Numbered from the stretch's first letter, positions 8,168 to 18,397 are shown. The stretch: DNA of 64,000 bases from Kaistella carnis (GCF_003860585.1 NZ_CP034159.1:2914001-2978000); one strand, 5' to 3'. The notes: generated by a model from the letters alone, not told the origin. Made by a program: numbers and translations.

Positions 8168-8262
8168 TGAAATATTTTCAATGATAATTGACTCCAAATT
8201 CCGCATGGAAATGTAAAGATTATTTAAAACAGCATGGTTGACGATGCGAAAACTTTTAACCT
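8168..8262 (-). pseudogene. DUF559 C-terminal fragment
   Basis: The minus strand reads VKSFRIVNHAVLNNLYISMR and then NLESIIIEN, clearly homologous to the C-terminus of the intact DUF559 gene (VKVFRLTNHDVLNNLDISMR, then DLELFIIEN). Everything upstream of this is missing, so it is a truncated duplicate about 32 codons long. Divergence from the intact copy shows it is older than the 223-bp tandem duplication. Confidence 0.8.
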
Positions 8263-8323
8263 GAGCACTCCTCATACAAGCGATCTCCCTGGCTCTTTTT
8301 ACTTTTTCCTTGGCTCTTAAACT

Positions 8324-9307
8324 TTACTTAAAGGCATCGAATATCTCCTCCGGCGTTACTTTTCCAAAAAATGCTGTTAAATCAATTGTAGTAAACAGCG
8401 CTCTTAAATCAGAAATATCATGTTTACTTCCAATCAGCATCTCTTCCAGGTCCTCAATCGGTTTGGACGCAAAAAAGTCCCCGAATATCTTCGCTTTTTC
8501 AATGATGCCTTGAACCACCTCCAAATGCATTTCAATAAATCCGGCCGGAACTTTAATCGCTTTCTGGAAATTATAATTGGGTGAAAAACCATAGTTCCAC
8601 TCCCAGGTTTTATATTTCTCGTTCATCAGGTTCTGAATGCCCTGCAGATCTTCTTCTGTTAATTCATAACGTTTGGCCTCGGGATTATTTTTCATGATCT
8701 CCTCGGTAAGCAATTGTTTAAGATTGGCTGTTGTAGTTTGTTTCGGTAAATAATTGATGAGGTTGGTTACTCGAGACCGGGTCGATTTAATGGCTTTGTC
8801 GATGAATTTTAAAGGATTTACTTTTAAGGCCTCGCCTAACACTTCCATTTCCGAATCCAGGAGAATCGTACCATGTTGAATCATTTTTCCATGGCGCGCC
8901 AATTTTGCGTTGCCACTGAATTTTTTACCCTTCACCAACAAATCATTTCGACCTTCTAAAACGGCAGGTACTCCTAACTGATTCAACATATTGAGAACAG
9001 GTTGTGTAAAAAAAGAAAAATCTCCAAAGTCATTTTGCCCCAACAGGGTGTGAAAAGAAAAATTGAGGTTTCCTAAATCGTGATAAACGGTACCGCCACC
9101 AGACATTCTTCTTACCACCTTAATTTCTTTTTCTCTTACATAATCCAAGTTGATTTCTGCCAAGGTATTTTGAAATTTCCCCACGATGATGGAGGGCGCA
9201 TTTATATAGAGTAAAAATAGATCCTCGGTCGGAAATCGATGAAGCAGGTATTCTTCGGAGGCGATATTGAAATAAGCGTTGTGAGAAGGGGAATCGATGA
9301 GTACCAT
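8324..9307 (-). CDS. lplA: Lipoate-protein ligase A
   Basis: 327 residues. Attaches lipoate, through lipoyl-AMP, to lipoyl domains of 2-oxoacid dehydrogenases and GcvH in the cytoplasm. Motifs: the N-terminal SPSHNAYFNIASEEYLL, the lipoate-binding loop RRMSGGGTVYHDLGNLNFSF (about 66-85), the catalytic-lysine region KGKKFSGNAKL, and a C-terminal accessory domain from about 245 (TWEWNYGFSPNYNF). The full two-domain length suggests an enzyme able both to activate and transfer lipoate. The frame is open upstream to 9409, but family similarity starts at MVLIDSPSHN and a TATTTTTG -7 box lies just before it (9330-9323), so the start at 9307 is chosen. It stands alone beside repeats and a dead IS. 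Confidence 0.93.
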   Translation of the reverse strand: MVLIDSPSHNAYFNIASEEYLLHRFPTEDLFLLYINAPSIIVGKFQNTLAEINLDYVREKEIKVVRRMSGGGTVYHDLGNLNFSFHTLLGQNDFGDFSFFTQPVLNMLNQLGVPAVLEGRNDLLVKGKKFSGNAKLARHGKMIQHGTILLDSEMEVLGEALKVNPLKFIDKAIKSTRSRVTNLINYLPKQTTTANLKQLLTEEIMKNNPEAKRYELTEEDLQGIQNLMNEKYKTWEWNYGFSPNYNFQKAIKVPAGFIEMHLEVVQGIIEKAKIFGDFFASKPIEDLEEMLIGSKHDISDLRALFTTIDLTAFFGKVTPEEIFDAFK

Positions 9308-9322
9308 AGGATTAATTTGAAA

Positions 9323-9330
9323 CAAAAATA
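9323..9330 (-). promoter_or_regulatory. -7 promoter box of lplA
   Basis: On the minus strand TATTTTTG fits the Bacteroidetes consensus TAnnTTTG, 15 bases before the chosen ATG. No clear -33 element was identified. Confidence 0.5.
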
Positions 9331-9451
9331 CGAGAATTTTTCTAGAAGAGGGAGAAGCGGTTAGGGGTCCCAGAGTTAGAGCGAGATATATTAAAAAAAG
9401 CAATAGCATTTTTTAGTTCATTCTTTTTTATTTTTTTAAAGGTATTCATGA

Positions 9452-10351
9452 ATGCTGAAGCATTTCCAAGAGCGGTCGATGAAATATGAGTTTATTAAAA
9501 ATCATGAATGCTTATTTCCGATTGAAACAATGTGCGTGGTTTTGGAAGTTGGTTCCAGCGGTTACTTCAAATGGAAAAGTAAGCCAATCTCCTCTAGATT
9601 GCTTTTGAAAGAAAAAATAATTTACCAAATAAGTTCAATTTATTTTGCCTCAAAACAGCGTTATAGAAGCGCACGGATCACTTTTGAATTAAACGTATTG
9701 GGTTACAAAATATCAAGAATAACAGTTGCTAAATATATGAAAGAACTGGGTTTGAGAAGCACATTAAGTAAGAAGTTTAAAGTTACCACCAACTCAACAC
9801 AAATATTTGGTGGTGGAAAATGTGTTGAACAGGAATTTTATGCCGAGCAATGCATCCCAAACTTGGGTATCTGACATCACTTATATTCAAACCAAGGAAG
9901 GTTTTTTATACCTCACGACTGTTATCGATTTATACGACCGAAAAATAATTGGTTGAAACTTAAGCGATGGAATGAGTACCGAAGAAACAAGTCTTGCAGC
10001 ATGGAAAATGGCAATAAAAAACAGAACGGTTCAAAAAGGATTAATTTTTCATTCAGATAGAGGTGTTCAGTATGCAAGCAAGAAATTCGCTAATACTATT
10101 GAATTCTATGGCGTAATAAGAAGTATGAGCAGGAAAGGAAATTGTTGGGACAATGCGGTGGCGGAGAGTTTTTTGTAAGTCATTGAAAACCGAGCGGATT
10201 TATGGCAACAATCTTATCTTAAAAGAAAAAATGGAGTTAGAAATCTTTGAATATATTGAAATTCTGGTACAACAAAAAAAGACGTCGCGGTACACTAAAT
10301 TTTAAAACAATAGAAGAGTTTAATAATCAAAACAAAATTTATCAAATGTAA
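9452..10351 (+). pseudogene. Degenerate IS3-family transposase (OrfB) remnant
   Basis: Pieces of an IS3-type DDE transposase in one orientation: an HTH_21-like start (YEFIKNHECLFPIETMC), then VSDITYIQTKEGFLYL with the first catalytic Asp, FHSDRGVQYAS with the second, and NCWDNAVAESF with the Glu. Four lesions break the frame: a shift near 9800 within ACTCAACACAAA; an in-frame TGA near 9955 where IIGW is expected; a shift after AESF near 10175; and a shift near 10266 before the conserved WYNKKRR end. The OrfA half and the left inverted repeat are absent, so the element is truncated at its 5' side and immobile. Confidence 0.9.
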
Positions 10352-11159
10352 TTTAACTTTAACTGGAAATTTTATTTGCATATCCAGTTTAAAGTTATTA
10401 AAAATTAATTCAAAACATTGTTCTAAAAAAAACATTAAAGTAAACTGGTAAAAATACGTTAAATGTAGATAATGATTTTTATATTTGTAAAATATAGCAA
10501 AGATTAATTGAATCATCAAAATTTGAAGTTTTATTGGAAGTTGTTCCAACGCGCAGCAAAAAAGTAATCGCTGCTCCAGTGCAAAACAAAGCGAAAGAGT
10601 TTCTAATGTGCAAGATCTAGTCCTCCCAAGACTAGGAAACCTAGTTGATGGTGGTTTATAACAAATTTGCATTGCCGACTACATGCCATTACTTCTTATA
10701 ACCTAAATAAAGTTTATGATATTTAAAACACAAGAGAAAAAAATAACAAACGGTATATTGTGAAGTTGTTAAAAGCAATTCTGATAGCAAGCAAATTGTT
10801 TGAAACAAAAGCACGATACTTATTAGTCTGCGAAGCGGTGAGAAACGAATAGTTATCGCTTTTTGAATTGGCGGATGATCATGAGTCAGCAGTCTTATTT
10901 TGCTTTATAAAGATGGGTTTTTCTGCAGAAAAATTGCGTAAAATAAGAACAAATGATAAGTCAGTATTTTTTACTGTTTTTTTAAATGATTCTAATGTTG
11001 TATTTGAACTCTTATGGTGAACTAAATATTAGATAATTTACCAAGTAATGGAGGACAATCAAGATTCGATGTAACAGTATAAAAATTCGTTATAGAACAC
11101 AATTGATGATAAGGTAGAAGATTTCAGAAATATTATTAGATTTTGCGTAAAAGAAAACA
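10352..11159. other. Gene-free, decayed stretch between IS remnant and polysaccharide locus
   Basis: No open frame with credible composition on either strand. Visible structure is limited to a perfect palindrome TTTTTCTGCAGAAAAA near 10918-10933 and a short inverted segment ctagtc...gactag near 10616-10636. It presumably contains the upstream regulatory region of the sugar locus, but I find no clear TAnnTTTG box close to 11160. Confidence 0.4.
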
Positions 11160-12308
11160 ATGAATAAAAAAATATGGCTCTCCTCGCCTCATATGGGCGG
11201 TGGGGAAATGAAATATATCACCGAAGCATTTGATAACAACTGGGTGGCACCATTGGGTCCTAATGTAAATGGACTTGAAAAGGATTTAGAAAATTTTTTA
11301 GGACATCATATTCATGTTGCAGCGCTAAGTTCCGGCACAGCCGCAATTCATTTATCACTGGTTTTATTGGGTGTACAAGCGGGTGATTACGTCATCTGCC
11401 AAAGCTTAACTTTTTCTGCTTCTGCCAATCCCATTATGTATATGGGGGCTTATCCTATTTTTGTTGACAGTGAAAAAGATACCTGGAATCTTTGTCCGGA
11501 TGCCTTAGAGGAAGCAATTAAATTCGGCATTTCAAAAGGTAAAAAACCCAAAGCCATAATTGCCGTCTGTTTATATGGAATGCCCTATAAGGTAGAGGAT
11601 ATTACTGAAATCGCGGAACGGTATGAAATCCCCGTTATTGAGGACAGTGCAGAAGCTTTAGGAAGCAGTTATAAAAATCAAAAGTGTGGAACCTTTGGCG
11701 ACTTGGGGGTTCTCAGTTTTAATGGAAATAAAATCATCACCACTTCCGGTGGAGGAGCTTTGACCCTTAAAAATGACGCCTTTAAAAAGCAGGCCGTTTT
11801 TCTTTCAACCCAGGCAAAAGATGATGCACCCCATTACGAACACACAACAATTGGCTACAATTACCAGATGAGTAACATTTGTGCCGGAATTGGGAGAGGA
11901 CAGATGGAAGTCTTAGACCAAAGGGTAGCACAACGGCGCGCCAATCATAAATTCTATAAGGAATTGTTTAAGAGTAAAGAATTCCTTTCAGTCCATATTG
12001 AACCCTCCAACGATTATTTCTCTAATCACTGGCTCAGTGTCGCCCAGTTCAATCCAGAAATGGGTATTTCGTCTGAAGATCTTATTCAAACTTTTACCGA
12101 TCAGAATATAGAAACCCGTCCGATCTGGAAACCCATGCATTTGCAACCCGTATTCAGAAATGCGGCCTACTTTGGTTCTACTTTATCCGAAACTTTATTT
12201 AAATATGGAATTTGTCTACCCTCTGGTTCAAATTTAGAAAACGGTGACCGAGAAAGGATTGCAGAAGTATTAGAAAAATATTTGTTTAAATTCACCGTGA
12301 ATTCGTAA
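11160..12308 (+). CDS. DegT/DnrJ/EryC1 family sugar aminotransferase (PglE-like)
   Basis: 382 residues, PLP-dependent aspartate-aminotransferase fold. The Schiff-base lysine is K191 in SFNGNK, and the family landmarks SSGTAAIHLSL (phosphate loop) and EDSAEALGSSY (PLP-ring Asp) are present. Substrates in this subgroup are nucleotide-linked 4-keto-6-deoxy sugars. The next gene encodes a PglF/CapD-type UDP-GlcNAc 4,6-dehydratase, so the likely reaction is UDP-4-keto-6-deoxy-GlcNAc to the 4-amino sugar, as for PglE of bacillosamine synthesis. No PglD-type acetyltransferase lies next to it, so the fate of the amine is open. First gene of the polysaccharide locus. Confidence 0.9.
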   Translation: MNKKIWLSSPHMGGGEMKYITEAFDNNWVAPLGPNVNGLEKDLENFLGHHIHVAALSSGTAAIHLSLVLLGVQAGDYVICQSLTFSASANPIMYMGAYPIFVDSEKDTWNLCPDALEEAIKFGISKGKKPKAIIAVCLYGMPYKVEDITEIAERYEIPVIEDSAEALGSSYKNQKCGTFGDLGVLSFNGNKIITTSGGGALTLKNDAFKKQAVFLSTQAKDDAPHYEHTTIGYNYQMSNICAGIGRGQMEVLDQRVAQRRANHKFYKELFKSKEFLSVHIEPSNDYFSNHWLSVAQFNPEMGISSEDLIQTFTDQNIETRPIWKPMHLQPVFRNAAYFGSTLSETLFKYGICLPSGSNLENGDRERIAEVLEKYLFKFTVNS

Positions 12309-12386
12309 TTTTGCCAGATGTTTAGCGTTAAGATGAAGAGTAAAGACAGTAGAAAAATTGTTTCTGATCAAAAAAAAATATAATCA

Positions 12387-14327
12387 ATGAGTTTTCGCAA
12401 AAGCCTGCAGAAAAAAATTTACAGCGGAGACAATCTGATGAATCTCTCAGATGTCAGATATCTCCCGCGTTGGGTCATTCTGATGATTGATATTTGCTTT
12501 ATCATTTTAGCAATAGCAATGTCCAGATATTTAATCGAGAAACTGATTTACAACACTCAGGAAATTTTCTCCAATGAATATCTTGTTTTTTTTACCATAA
12601 TAGGGGTCAGTATTTTTTTCATGGTGATTTTCCGAACGTATGCCGGAATTATCCGACATTCCACGTTTATAGATCTTTTCAAGTTGTTTTTGGCCACTTT
12701 TTGTACCACTGCTCTTGTGGCGATCATCAGCTTTGCTTACAAAATCATCGTAGGTGAAAGGATGATTTCTATGTCCATTCCTTTTCTGATTATTTTCTTT
12801 GCCAGTTCTTTTACTTTACTCTTTTTGTTTCGCTTATTTGTAAAAGAGTTTTTTCATGTTATCAGAGATTTTAGGCGCAGCAGCCAGCGTACCAAAATCT
12901 TGGTGTTAGGTATCGATGAGCAGTCAGTCGCCATGGCCCGAGCGGTTTTGGATAATCCGAACCTTCCTTATCATATTACCGGATTTTTAACACAGAGACA
13001 TGATTCAAAAAGAGCCAGTCTTTTAGGAAAACCTATTTTAACACGGGACAAGATAGAAAAATACACCAAAGATGTTTTAGGGATTGATGGGGTCTTGCTT
13101 ATGAAAGAAACAATGACGAAAGAAGAGATGAATTCTTGGGTGAATTTATTTCTGGAAAAGGACCTGAAGATTTTTAAGTCTCCATCTTTACAGGAATTAA
13201 AAAACAGTGAAAATGAGAGTACCATTAAAACTTTACAAATTGAAGATTTACTGAACCGAAAACCTATCAAAATAGAAAACGAAGATGTAAGAAAACGACA
13301 TCTGGGCAAAACAATCCTTATCACTGGTGGTGCAGGTTCAATAGGAAGTGAGATTATTCGACAGGTGGCTTTATTTGAGCCGGAGTTGATTGTGGTTTTA
13401 GATCAGGCAGAAACTCCACTGTATGAAATAGAGAATGAGATGCGCGAGACCTATCCAAGGATTTCCTTCAAATTTGTGTTGGCTGATATTTCGAACAGGC
13501 ACCGTATTGAACCTCTTTTTCAGAAGTACCATTTTTCTATGGTTTACCATGCTGCCGCGTATAAGCATGTCCCTTTGATTGAAGAAAATCCGCATGAAGC
13601 AATTCTGGTTAACATATTAGGAACAAAAAATGTTTCGACTTTAGCTTCTCAATATCAGGTAAACCGTTTTGTGATGGTTTCTACCGATAAGGCAGTGAAG
13701 CCAACCAATGTAATGGGAGCGAGTAAGAGAACGGCTGAGTTATTTGTGCAAGCGCTGCAGGATACAGAAAATAATATCACTAAATTTATAACTACTCGTT
13801 TTGGAAATGTTCTGGGTTCTAATGGGTCCGTAATTCCACATTTTAAAAAGCAAATCGAAAAGGGCGGACCTATAACGATTACCCATCCAGATATTACCCG
13901 TTATTTTATGACGATTCCAGAAGCTTGTGATTTAGTTCTACAAGCAGGAACGATGGGTCAAGGCGGGGAGATTTATGTTTTTGATATGGGCGAGCCCGTC
14001 AAGATTGTGGACTTGGCGCATCGCATGATTAAACTCTCCGGGCTTGAACCTCATGTTGATATTCCAATTGTATACACTGGTTTACGGCCGGGAGAGAAGC
14101 TGTATGAAGAACTTTTAAGTGACGATGCAACCACAATGCAGACTCATCACGAGAAAATACTGATTTCTAAAGATCCTACCATGGATTATGATCAAATTGA
14201 AAAATACTGCAATCAAATTACCAAAGCCGCAATGAGGGGTGAAAAAACAGAAGTAGTACAACTGTTGAAACAAATTGTACCCGAGTTTAAAAGCAATAAT
14301 TCTATCTACGAACTTTTGGATAAGTAA
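12387..14327 (+). CDS. Membrane-bound UDP-GlcNAc 4,6-dehydratase (PglF/CapD/WbpM family)
   Basis: 646 residues. Four transmembrane segments in the first about 150 residues, a CoA-binding-like domain about 160-280, then the short-chain dehydrogenase domain: GGAGSIGSEI NAD-binding motif at about 311-320 and the active-site region STDKAVKPTNVMGASKR at about 431-447, where the usual catalytic Tyr of SDR enzymes is Met, as in PglF/FlaA1-type 4,6-dehydratases. It removes water from UDP-GlcNAc to give UDP-4-keto-6-deoxy-hexose. The product can go to the aminotransferase directly upstream and to the SDR reductase at 29628. Full family length; inner membrane with the catalytic part in the cytoplasm. 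Confidence 0.93.
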   Translation: MSFRKSLQKKIYSGDNLMNLSDVRYLPRWVILMIDICFIILAIAMSRYLIEKLIYNTQEIFSNEYLVFFTIIGVSIFFMVIFRTYAGIIRHSTFIDLFKLFLATFCTTALVAIISFAYKIIVGERMISMSIPFLIIFFASSFTLLFLFRLFVKEFFHVIRDFRRSSQRTKILVLGIDEQSVAMARAVLDNPNLPYHITGFLTQRHDSKRASLLGKPILTRDKIEKYTKDVLGIDGVLLMKETMTKEEMNSWVNLFLEKDLKIFKSPSLQELKNSENESTIKTLQIEDLLNRKPIKIENEDVRKRHLGKTILITGGAGSIGSEIIRQVALFEPELIVVLDQAETPLYEIENEMRETYPRISFKFVLADISNRHRIEPLFQKYHFSMVYHAAAYKHVPLIEENPHEAILVNILGTKNVSTLASQYQVNRFVMVSTDKAVKPTNVMGASKRTAELFVQALQDTENNITKFITTRFGNVLGSNGSVIPHFKKQIEKGGPITITHPDITRYFMTIPEACDLVLQAGTMGQGGEIYVFDMGEPVKIVDLAHRMIKLSGLEPHVDIPIVYTGLRPGEKLYEELLSDDATTMQTHHEKILISKDPTMDYDQIEKYCNQITKAAMRGEKTEVVQLLKQIVPEFKSNNSIYELLDK

Positions 14328-14362
14328 TTTAGAATTGTATATTTGCTCCTTTATTAAAAAAA

Positions 14363-15169
14363 ATGAAATATTTAATTTACCTTTTATCTTTTACACTGCT
14401 CTGTTCCTGTGGAATTTTTCCCCGAGAGTCCGCAGACGACAGTTTAAATTATCTTAATAATATTGATAGCGTTGCCTTGAGGGCTTCGCAGAATGCTTCA
14501 CTCAGTACCATTCAGCCAGGGGATCAGTTAGTTATTGTGGTGTCTGCGAAAGATCAGGATGTAGTAAAGCCGTTTAACCAAAATTTTTCTTCTGGGCAAT
14601 TGGTAGAGGAAGCGATTGCGGGAGGCAACATGAGGCCGCAGCCTACTACTTTAACCGGGCCTACCTATGTCGTGGATACCCAAGGCAATATTGATTTTCC
14701 TATTATTGGCACTTTAAATACCAACGGAAAGACACTGGAGGAATTTAGAAGGGTGCTTAAACTTTCCATAACTAGGTATATAAAAGATCCGGTGGTAAGT
14801 ATCCGTAATACCAACTATAAGGTCACTGTTTTGGGAGAGGTTAATAAGCCGGGACAATATGTTATTACAGACGGAAATGCCACTCTTTTAAACGCGTTAG
14901 GCTTGGCAGGTGATTTAACGATGTATGGAAAAAGAAACGATGTACTCGTTGTTCGGAATATCGACGGGGTGACCACCAAAGAGCGCATTAATCTTAGTAA
15001 TGCAGATTTTATCAATTCCCCGTATTACAATCTAAAACAGGGTGATGTAATCTATGTTTCGCCGAACAAAACAAAAGAGAAGACCGCCCGCCTGGATCCT
15101 AACGCAGGATTATACATCTCTATCGCCTCCATCGCCATTACCATCATTGCACTCATTATCAGAAAATAG
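14363..15169 (+). CDS. Polysaccharide export lipoprotein (Wza-type)
   Basis: 268 residues. Lipoprotein signal peptide with lipobox LLCSC, so the mature protein starts at Cys16. A Poly_export domain spans about 40-145 ([15 protein letters not shown], and [15 protein letters not shown] later), followed by an SLBB domain ([15 protein letters not shown]) to about 235, and a hydrophobic C-terminal helix before RK. Wza-type proteins form the outer-membrane channel for capsule or exopolysaccharide. It is shorter than enterobacterial Wza (about 380), as is usual in Bacteroidetes. It lies 19 bp upstream of the Wzc-like kinase gene, its expected inner-membrane partner. Confidence 0.93.
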   Translation: MKYLIYLLSFTLLCSCGIFPRESADDSLNYLNNIDSVALRASQNASLSTIQPGDQLVIVVSAKDQDVVKPFNQNFSSGQLVEEAIAGGNMRPQPTTLTGPTYVVDTQGNIDFPIIGTLNTNGKTLEEFRRVLKLSITRYIKDPVVSIRNTNYKVTVLGEVNKPGQYVITDGNATLLNALGLAGDLTMYGKRNDVLVVRNIDGVTTKERINLSNADFINSPYYNLKQGDVIYVSPNKTKEKTARLDPNAGLYISIASIAITIIALIIRK

Positions 15170-15188
15170 GAAAACGCCTAGCTTAACT

Positions 15189-17561
15189 ATGGAGAACAAC
15201 GCTCAACCGACTGTGGAAAACGACGCACAGGAAATCAATATTCAGGAAATCATTAAACCTTATCTGCTCAAATGGCCTTGGTTTATTTTAAGTGCTTTAG
15301 CAGCACTGCTGTTGGCCTGGTTTTATATTAAAATCGCTACTCCTGTCTATAAAGTACAATCAACGGTTCTTATTAAGGACGCCAAAAGTTCGGGATCCGC
15401 CGCGGGTGAAATGGGGGTATTAAAGGATCTATCAGGATTGGGTGGAATGAGCACCAACAGTGTGGATAACGAGATTGAAATTTTTAAATCTAAGAAATTG
15501 CTTCGTGAAGTCGTGAAAAGTAAAAACCTTCAGTCAACACTTGTTTCTAAAGAGGGTTTGAAGTCAAGGGAACTTTATGGTGATACCGCGCCGATTTTAG
15601 TGAATGTAATTACCGAAAAAAAGAATGCTGAATTTCCCAGAGAACCGTTGTATGTAGAAATGAAGGGTAGCAGTATTACATTGTCGTCAGATGAATTGAA
15701 AGAACCGGTAACTACTGCACTGAACAAATCGGTTAATCTTCCTTATGCGGTCATTATGTTAAGACCCAATCCTGCCTTTGACAAAGTGAAAGCAGGTGAT
15801 TTGGGTGACTTGTATCTTACGATTAGCACCCAGGAGGCGAAAGTAAATCAATTACAGGAAAATGTCAGTGTGAGTCTGGTTAATAAAGATGCAACCGTAA
15901 TTGGATTAGAAATGAATAGTCCACAGATTGATCGGTCAAAGGATATTCTTAATAATCTGGTTTTGGCGTATAACAAGGATGCCATCAATGACAAAAACCA
16001 GGATTCGAAAATGACCATGGCGTTTATTGAAGACCGTATCAATAAAGTGTCTCAGGAATTGGGTGATGTAGAAAGCCGTAAAGAGCAATTTAAATCCGCG
16101 AATCGGGTAACCGATATTGAAACGGAGGCCAAGTTGAATCTGGAAAGTTCTGCTGCGGCAAGAGCCAAACAGATGGAAGTTGAAGCACAGCTTGAATTAA
16201 CCGATGCTTTACTGGGTTACGTTAGCAATTCAAATTCCTATCAGGTTTTGCCATCAAACGTAGGTTTGTCAAATCCAGCTTCAACCGTTAGTATTAATAG
16301 TTATAATGCGTTGGTTTTAGAACGCAACCGATTGTTAGAAACTGCGACCCCACAGCATCCCGCGGTAGTGGAAGTCACGAAACAGATCCAGAACCTCAGA
16401 GGCGGAATTGTACAGAGCCTGCAGAAAAGCCGTACCGGTTTGCAAATGAGCCGTGACCAGTATCAGTCAGAGCAGAATCAGGTCAGTGGAAAAATCACCA
16501 AATTGCCGGCGATTGAAAAAATGTTCCGGGGTATTGAAAGACAACAGCAAATTAAGGAAAACTTATATCTTTTGCTTCTTCAAAAACGGGAGGAAACTGC
16601 GATATCTCTTTCTGTGTCAGGCAATAAAGCACGTGTAATTGACAACGCTTACGCATCGCAGAAACCGGTGGCTCCTAAAAAACCAATTATCCTTTTGGCA
16701 GCTTTTGTTCTAGGGGTTTTACTTCCTTTCGTCTTCATATATTTAACGGAGTTATTTAATAATAAAGTGAAGTCAAAACACGATCTTGAAAAATTGTCCC
16801 ATGCGCCAGTTATTGCTGAATTACCTCGTGTAGAAAAGGGACAGAATGAACTCGTGGAATTGAATGATCTTTCCCCAATGGCAGAAGCTTTCCGTATCCT
16901 CATTACCAATATGAATTTCATGTTGCCGAAGAAGGAAAAGGGAAAAGTCGTTTTCGTTACTTCTACGGTGAAAGGAGAGGGGAAAACCTTTACGTCCGTT
17001 AATCTGGCACTCACCCTAGCCACCCCTTTGAAGAAAGTGCTTATTATCGGGTCCGATATCCGAAATCCGCAATTACAGCGCTACAATACGGCCAGAAAAG
17101 GCTTGAAGGGTTTGACCGAATATCTGTACGATGACCAAACGGAAATTCAGGAATTGATCCATGTGACCTCCTTTAATCCGTACTGTGACGTCATTTATTC
17201 TGGCAGCATTCCTCCGAACCCAACGGAACTCTTAACGAACGGGCGCTATGAGCAACTCATCGCTCAGCTCAGTCCTTTGTATGACTATATTATTCTGGAC
17301 ACAGCACCGCTCATGCTGGTGACTGATACGTTCCTGTTCGCCGGCATGGCGGATGCCACTTTGTATGTGACGAGATCAGGCTACACTGAGAAAGGGTTGA
17401 TTGAATTCGCCAATAAAAATATCGACCAGAAAAAAATCAAAAATGTAGCCTTTGTGCTGAATGATGTGGACAAAGATTATTTTGGGTATGGGAATAAATA
17501 TGGGTATGGATATGGAGCGAAAGAGAAAAGTTTTTTTGAGAAGATAAAAGAGCGATTATAG
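15189..17561 (+). CDS. Polysaccharide co-polymerase with BY-kinase domain (Wzc-type)
   Basis: 790 residues. Wzz chain-length domain with a first transmembrane segment near 30-55, long periplasmic coiled-coil section (about 290-430), GNVR-like region, second transmembrane segment near 500-525, then a CpsD/CapB tyrosine-kinase domain. Walker A is [14 protein letters not shown] (about 592-605), Walker A' is [12 protein letters not shown] (about 617), Walker B is YIILDTAPL (about 700). The C-terminus ends in a tyrosine cluster ([14 protein letters not shown]) that is the autophosphorylation tail. It controls chain length and export with the Wza-type lipoprotein upstream. The frame is open from 15054 inside the wza-like gene, but the ATG at 15189 fits domain start and avoids that overlap. 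Confidence 0.95.
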   Translation: MENNAQPTVENDAQEINIQEIIKPYLLKWPWFILSALAALLLAWFYIKIATPVYKVQSTVLIKDAKSSGSAAGEMGVLKDLSGLGGMSTNSVDNEIEIFKSKKLLREVVKSKNLQSTLVSKEGLKSRELYGDTAPILVNVITEKKNAEFPREPLYVEMKGSSITLSSDELKEPVTTALNKSVNLPYAVIMLRPNPAFDKVKAGDLGDLYLTISTQEAKVNQLQENVSVSLVNKDATVIGLEMNSPQIDRSKDILNNLVLAYNKDAINDKNQDSKMTMAFIEDRINKVSQELGDVESRKEQFKSANRVTDIETEAKLNLESSAAARAKQMEVEAQLELTDALLGYVSNSNSYQVLPSNVGLSNPASTVSINSYNALVLERNRLLETATPQHPAVVEVTKQIQNLRGGIVQSLQKSRTGLQMSRDQYQSEQNQVSGKITKLPAIEKMFRGIERQQQIKENLYLLLLQKREETAISLSVSGNKARVIDNAYASQKPVAPKKPIILLAAFVLGVLLPFVFIYLTELFNNKVKSKHDLEKLSHAPVIAELPRVEKGQNELVELNDLSPMAEAFRILITNMNFMLPKKEKGKVVFVTSTVKGEGKTFTSVNLALTLATPLKKVLIIGSDIRNPQLQRYNTARKGLKGLTEYLYDDQTEIQELIHVTSFNPYCDVIYSGSIPPNPTELLTNGRYEQLIAQLSPLYDYIILDTAPLMLVTDTFLFAGMADATLYVTRSGYTEKGLIEFANKNIDQKKIKNVAFVLNDVDKDYFGYGNKYGYGYGAKEKSFFEKIKERL

Positions 17562-17583
17562 ACTAAAGAATTAAAAATTAACT

Positions 17584-17985
17584 ATGAAACCTACCTTGTT
17601 GAATCTCCCCAAAATCATTGATAAAAGAGGGAATCTTTCTTTCTTTGAAAGCCCGAAGCAACTTCCTTTTGAGATTGCAAGGACTTACTGGATCTATGAT
17701 GTACCCGGTGGAGAAACCCGCGGTAGCCATGCTTTCAAAGAGCAGCAGGAATTTATTGTTGCCCTTTCTGGGAGTTTTGATGTCGTACTGCATGATGGCA
17801 ACGAAGAAATTAAGTTTTCACTGAACCGTTCCTATGACGGTCTTTTTATTCCAAAAATGTATTGGAGAAGAATGGAAAACTTTTCCACCAATGCTTTAGC
17901 CTTAATCGTTTCAGATAAACATTTTGCTGATCAAGACTATATCAGGGATTTTGAAGAATTTAAACAGTTAAGAAATGGACAATAA
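17584..17985 (+). CDS. FdtA/QdtA-like cupin, first paralog with altered HxH motif
   Basis: 133 residues, one RmlC-like cupin. Family members isomerise dTDP-4-keto-6-deoxyglucose to the 3-keto sugar. The signature normally reads RGxHAHK with two catalytic histidines. Here it is RGSHAFK: H49 is kept but the second histidine is Phe51. The following gene encodes a paralog with the intact motif. The first copy may have changed specificity, work as a partner subunit, or be inactive as an isomerase. It overlaps the next gene by 11 bp and lies 22 bp after the kinase gene, so it is in the same operon. Confidence 0.85.
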   Translation: MKPTLLNLPKIIDKRGNLSFFESPKQLPFEIARTYWIYDVPGGETRGSHAFKEQQEFIVALSGSFDVVLHDGNEEIKFSLNRSYDGLFIPKMYWRRMENFSTNALALIVSDKHFADQDYIRDFEEFKQLRNGQ

Positions 17986-18397
17986 ATCAGTATTTGACTG
18001 TTCGGTCATTGATCTTGGAAAAATCAATTTTGCAGAAGGAAATCTTACGGTGGTGGAAAACAATGGTGTTTTTCCTTTTGATGTGAAAAGAGTTTTTTAT
18101 TTATATGATATTGCCGGTGGGGAAAGCAGAGGCGCTCATGCACACAAAGAATGCCATCAGTTCCTCATCGCGGCAAGTGGCAGTTTTGAGGTAACTTTGG
18201 ATGACGGCATTTACCAAAGACAGGTTTTCCTGAACCGCCCCAATATAGGGCTGCATATTCCACCCGGGGTATGGGCTTCGGAAGTTAACTTTTCGTCTGG
18301 CGCAATTTGTCTAGTATTGGCATCTCATTCCTATAATGAAAGTGATTATCTAAGAGATTACCAGGAATTTTTAAAATTTAGAAAAAATGAAATTTAA
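17975..18397 (+). CDS. dTDP-4-keto-6-deoxy-glucose 3,4-ketoisomerase (FdtA/QdtA type)
   Basis: 140 residues, cupin fold. The active-site signature RGAHAHK is intact (H55, H57), followed by HQFLIAASGSFEV. The enzyme moves the keto group from C4 to C3 of dTDP-6-deoxy-hexos-4-ulose, giving the substrate for the FdtB-type aminotransferase encoded at 19159. Whether the product has galacto (Fuc3N) or gluco (Qui3N) configuration cannot be read from the sequence by eye. It overlaps its neighbours by 11 bp on each side, which implies tight translational coupling across the cassette. Confidence 0.88.
   Translation: MDNKSVFDCSVIDLGKINFAEGNLTVVENNGVFPFDVKRVFYLYDIAGGESRGAHAHKECHQFLIAASGSFEVTLDDGIYQRQVFLNRPNIGLHIPPGVWASEVNFSSGAICLVLASHSYNESDYLRDYQEFLKFRKNEI

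Noticed and set aside
10295-10672. 125-codon open frame on the minus strand behind the IS remnant
   Set aside because: It runs antisense through the transposase end and has no domain or credible composition.
15054-15188. N-terminal extension of the Wzc-type protein
   Set aside because: It overlaps the wza-like gene out of frame and adds 45 residues rich in Ser/Pro that are not part of the family; the ATG at 15189 is better.
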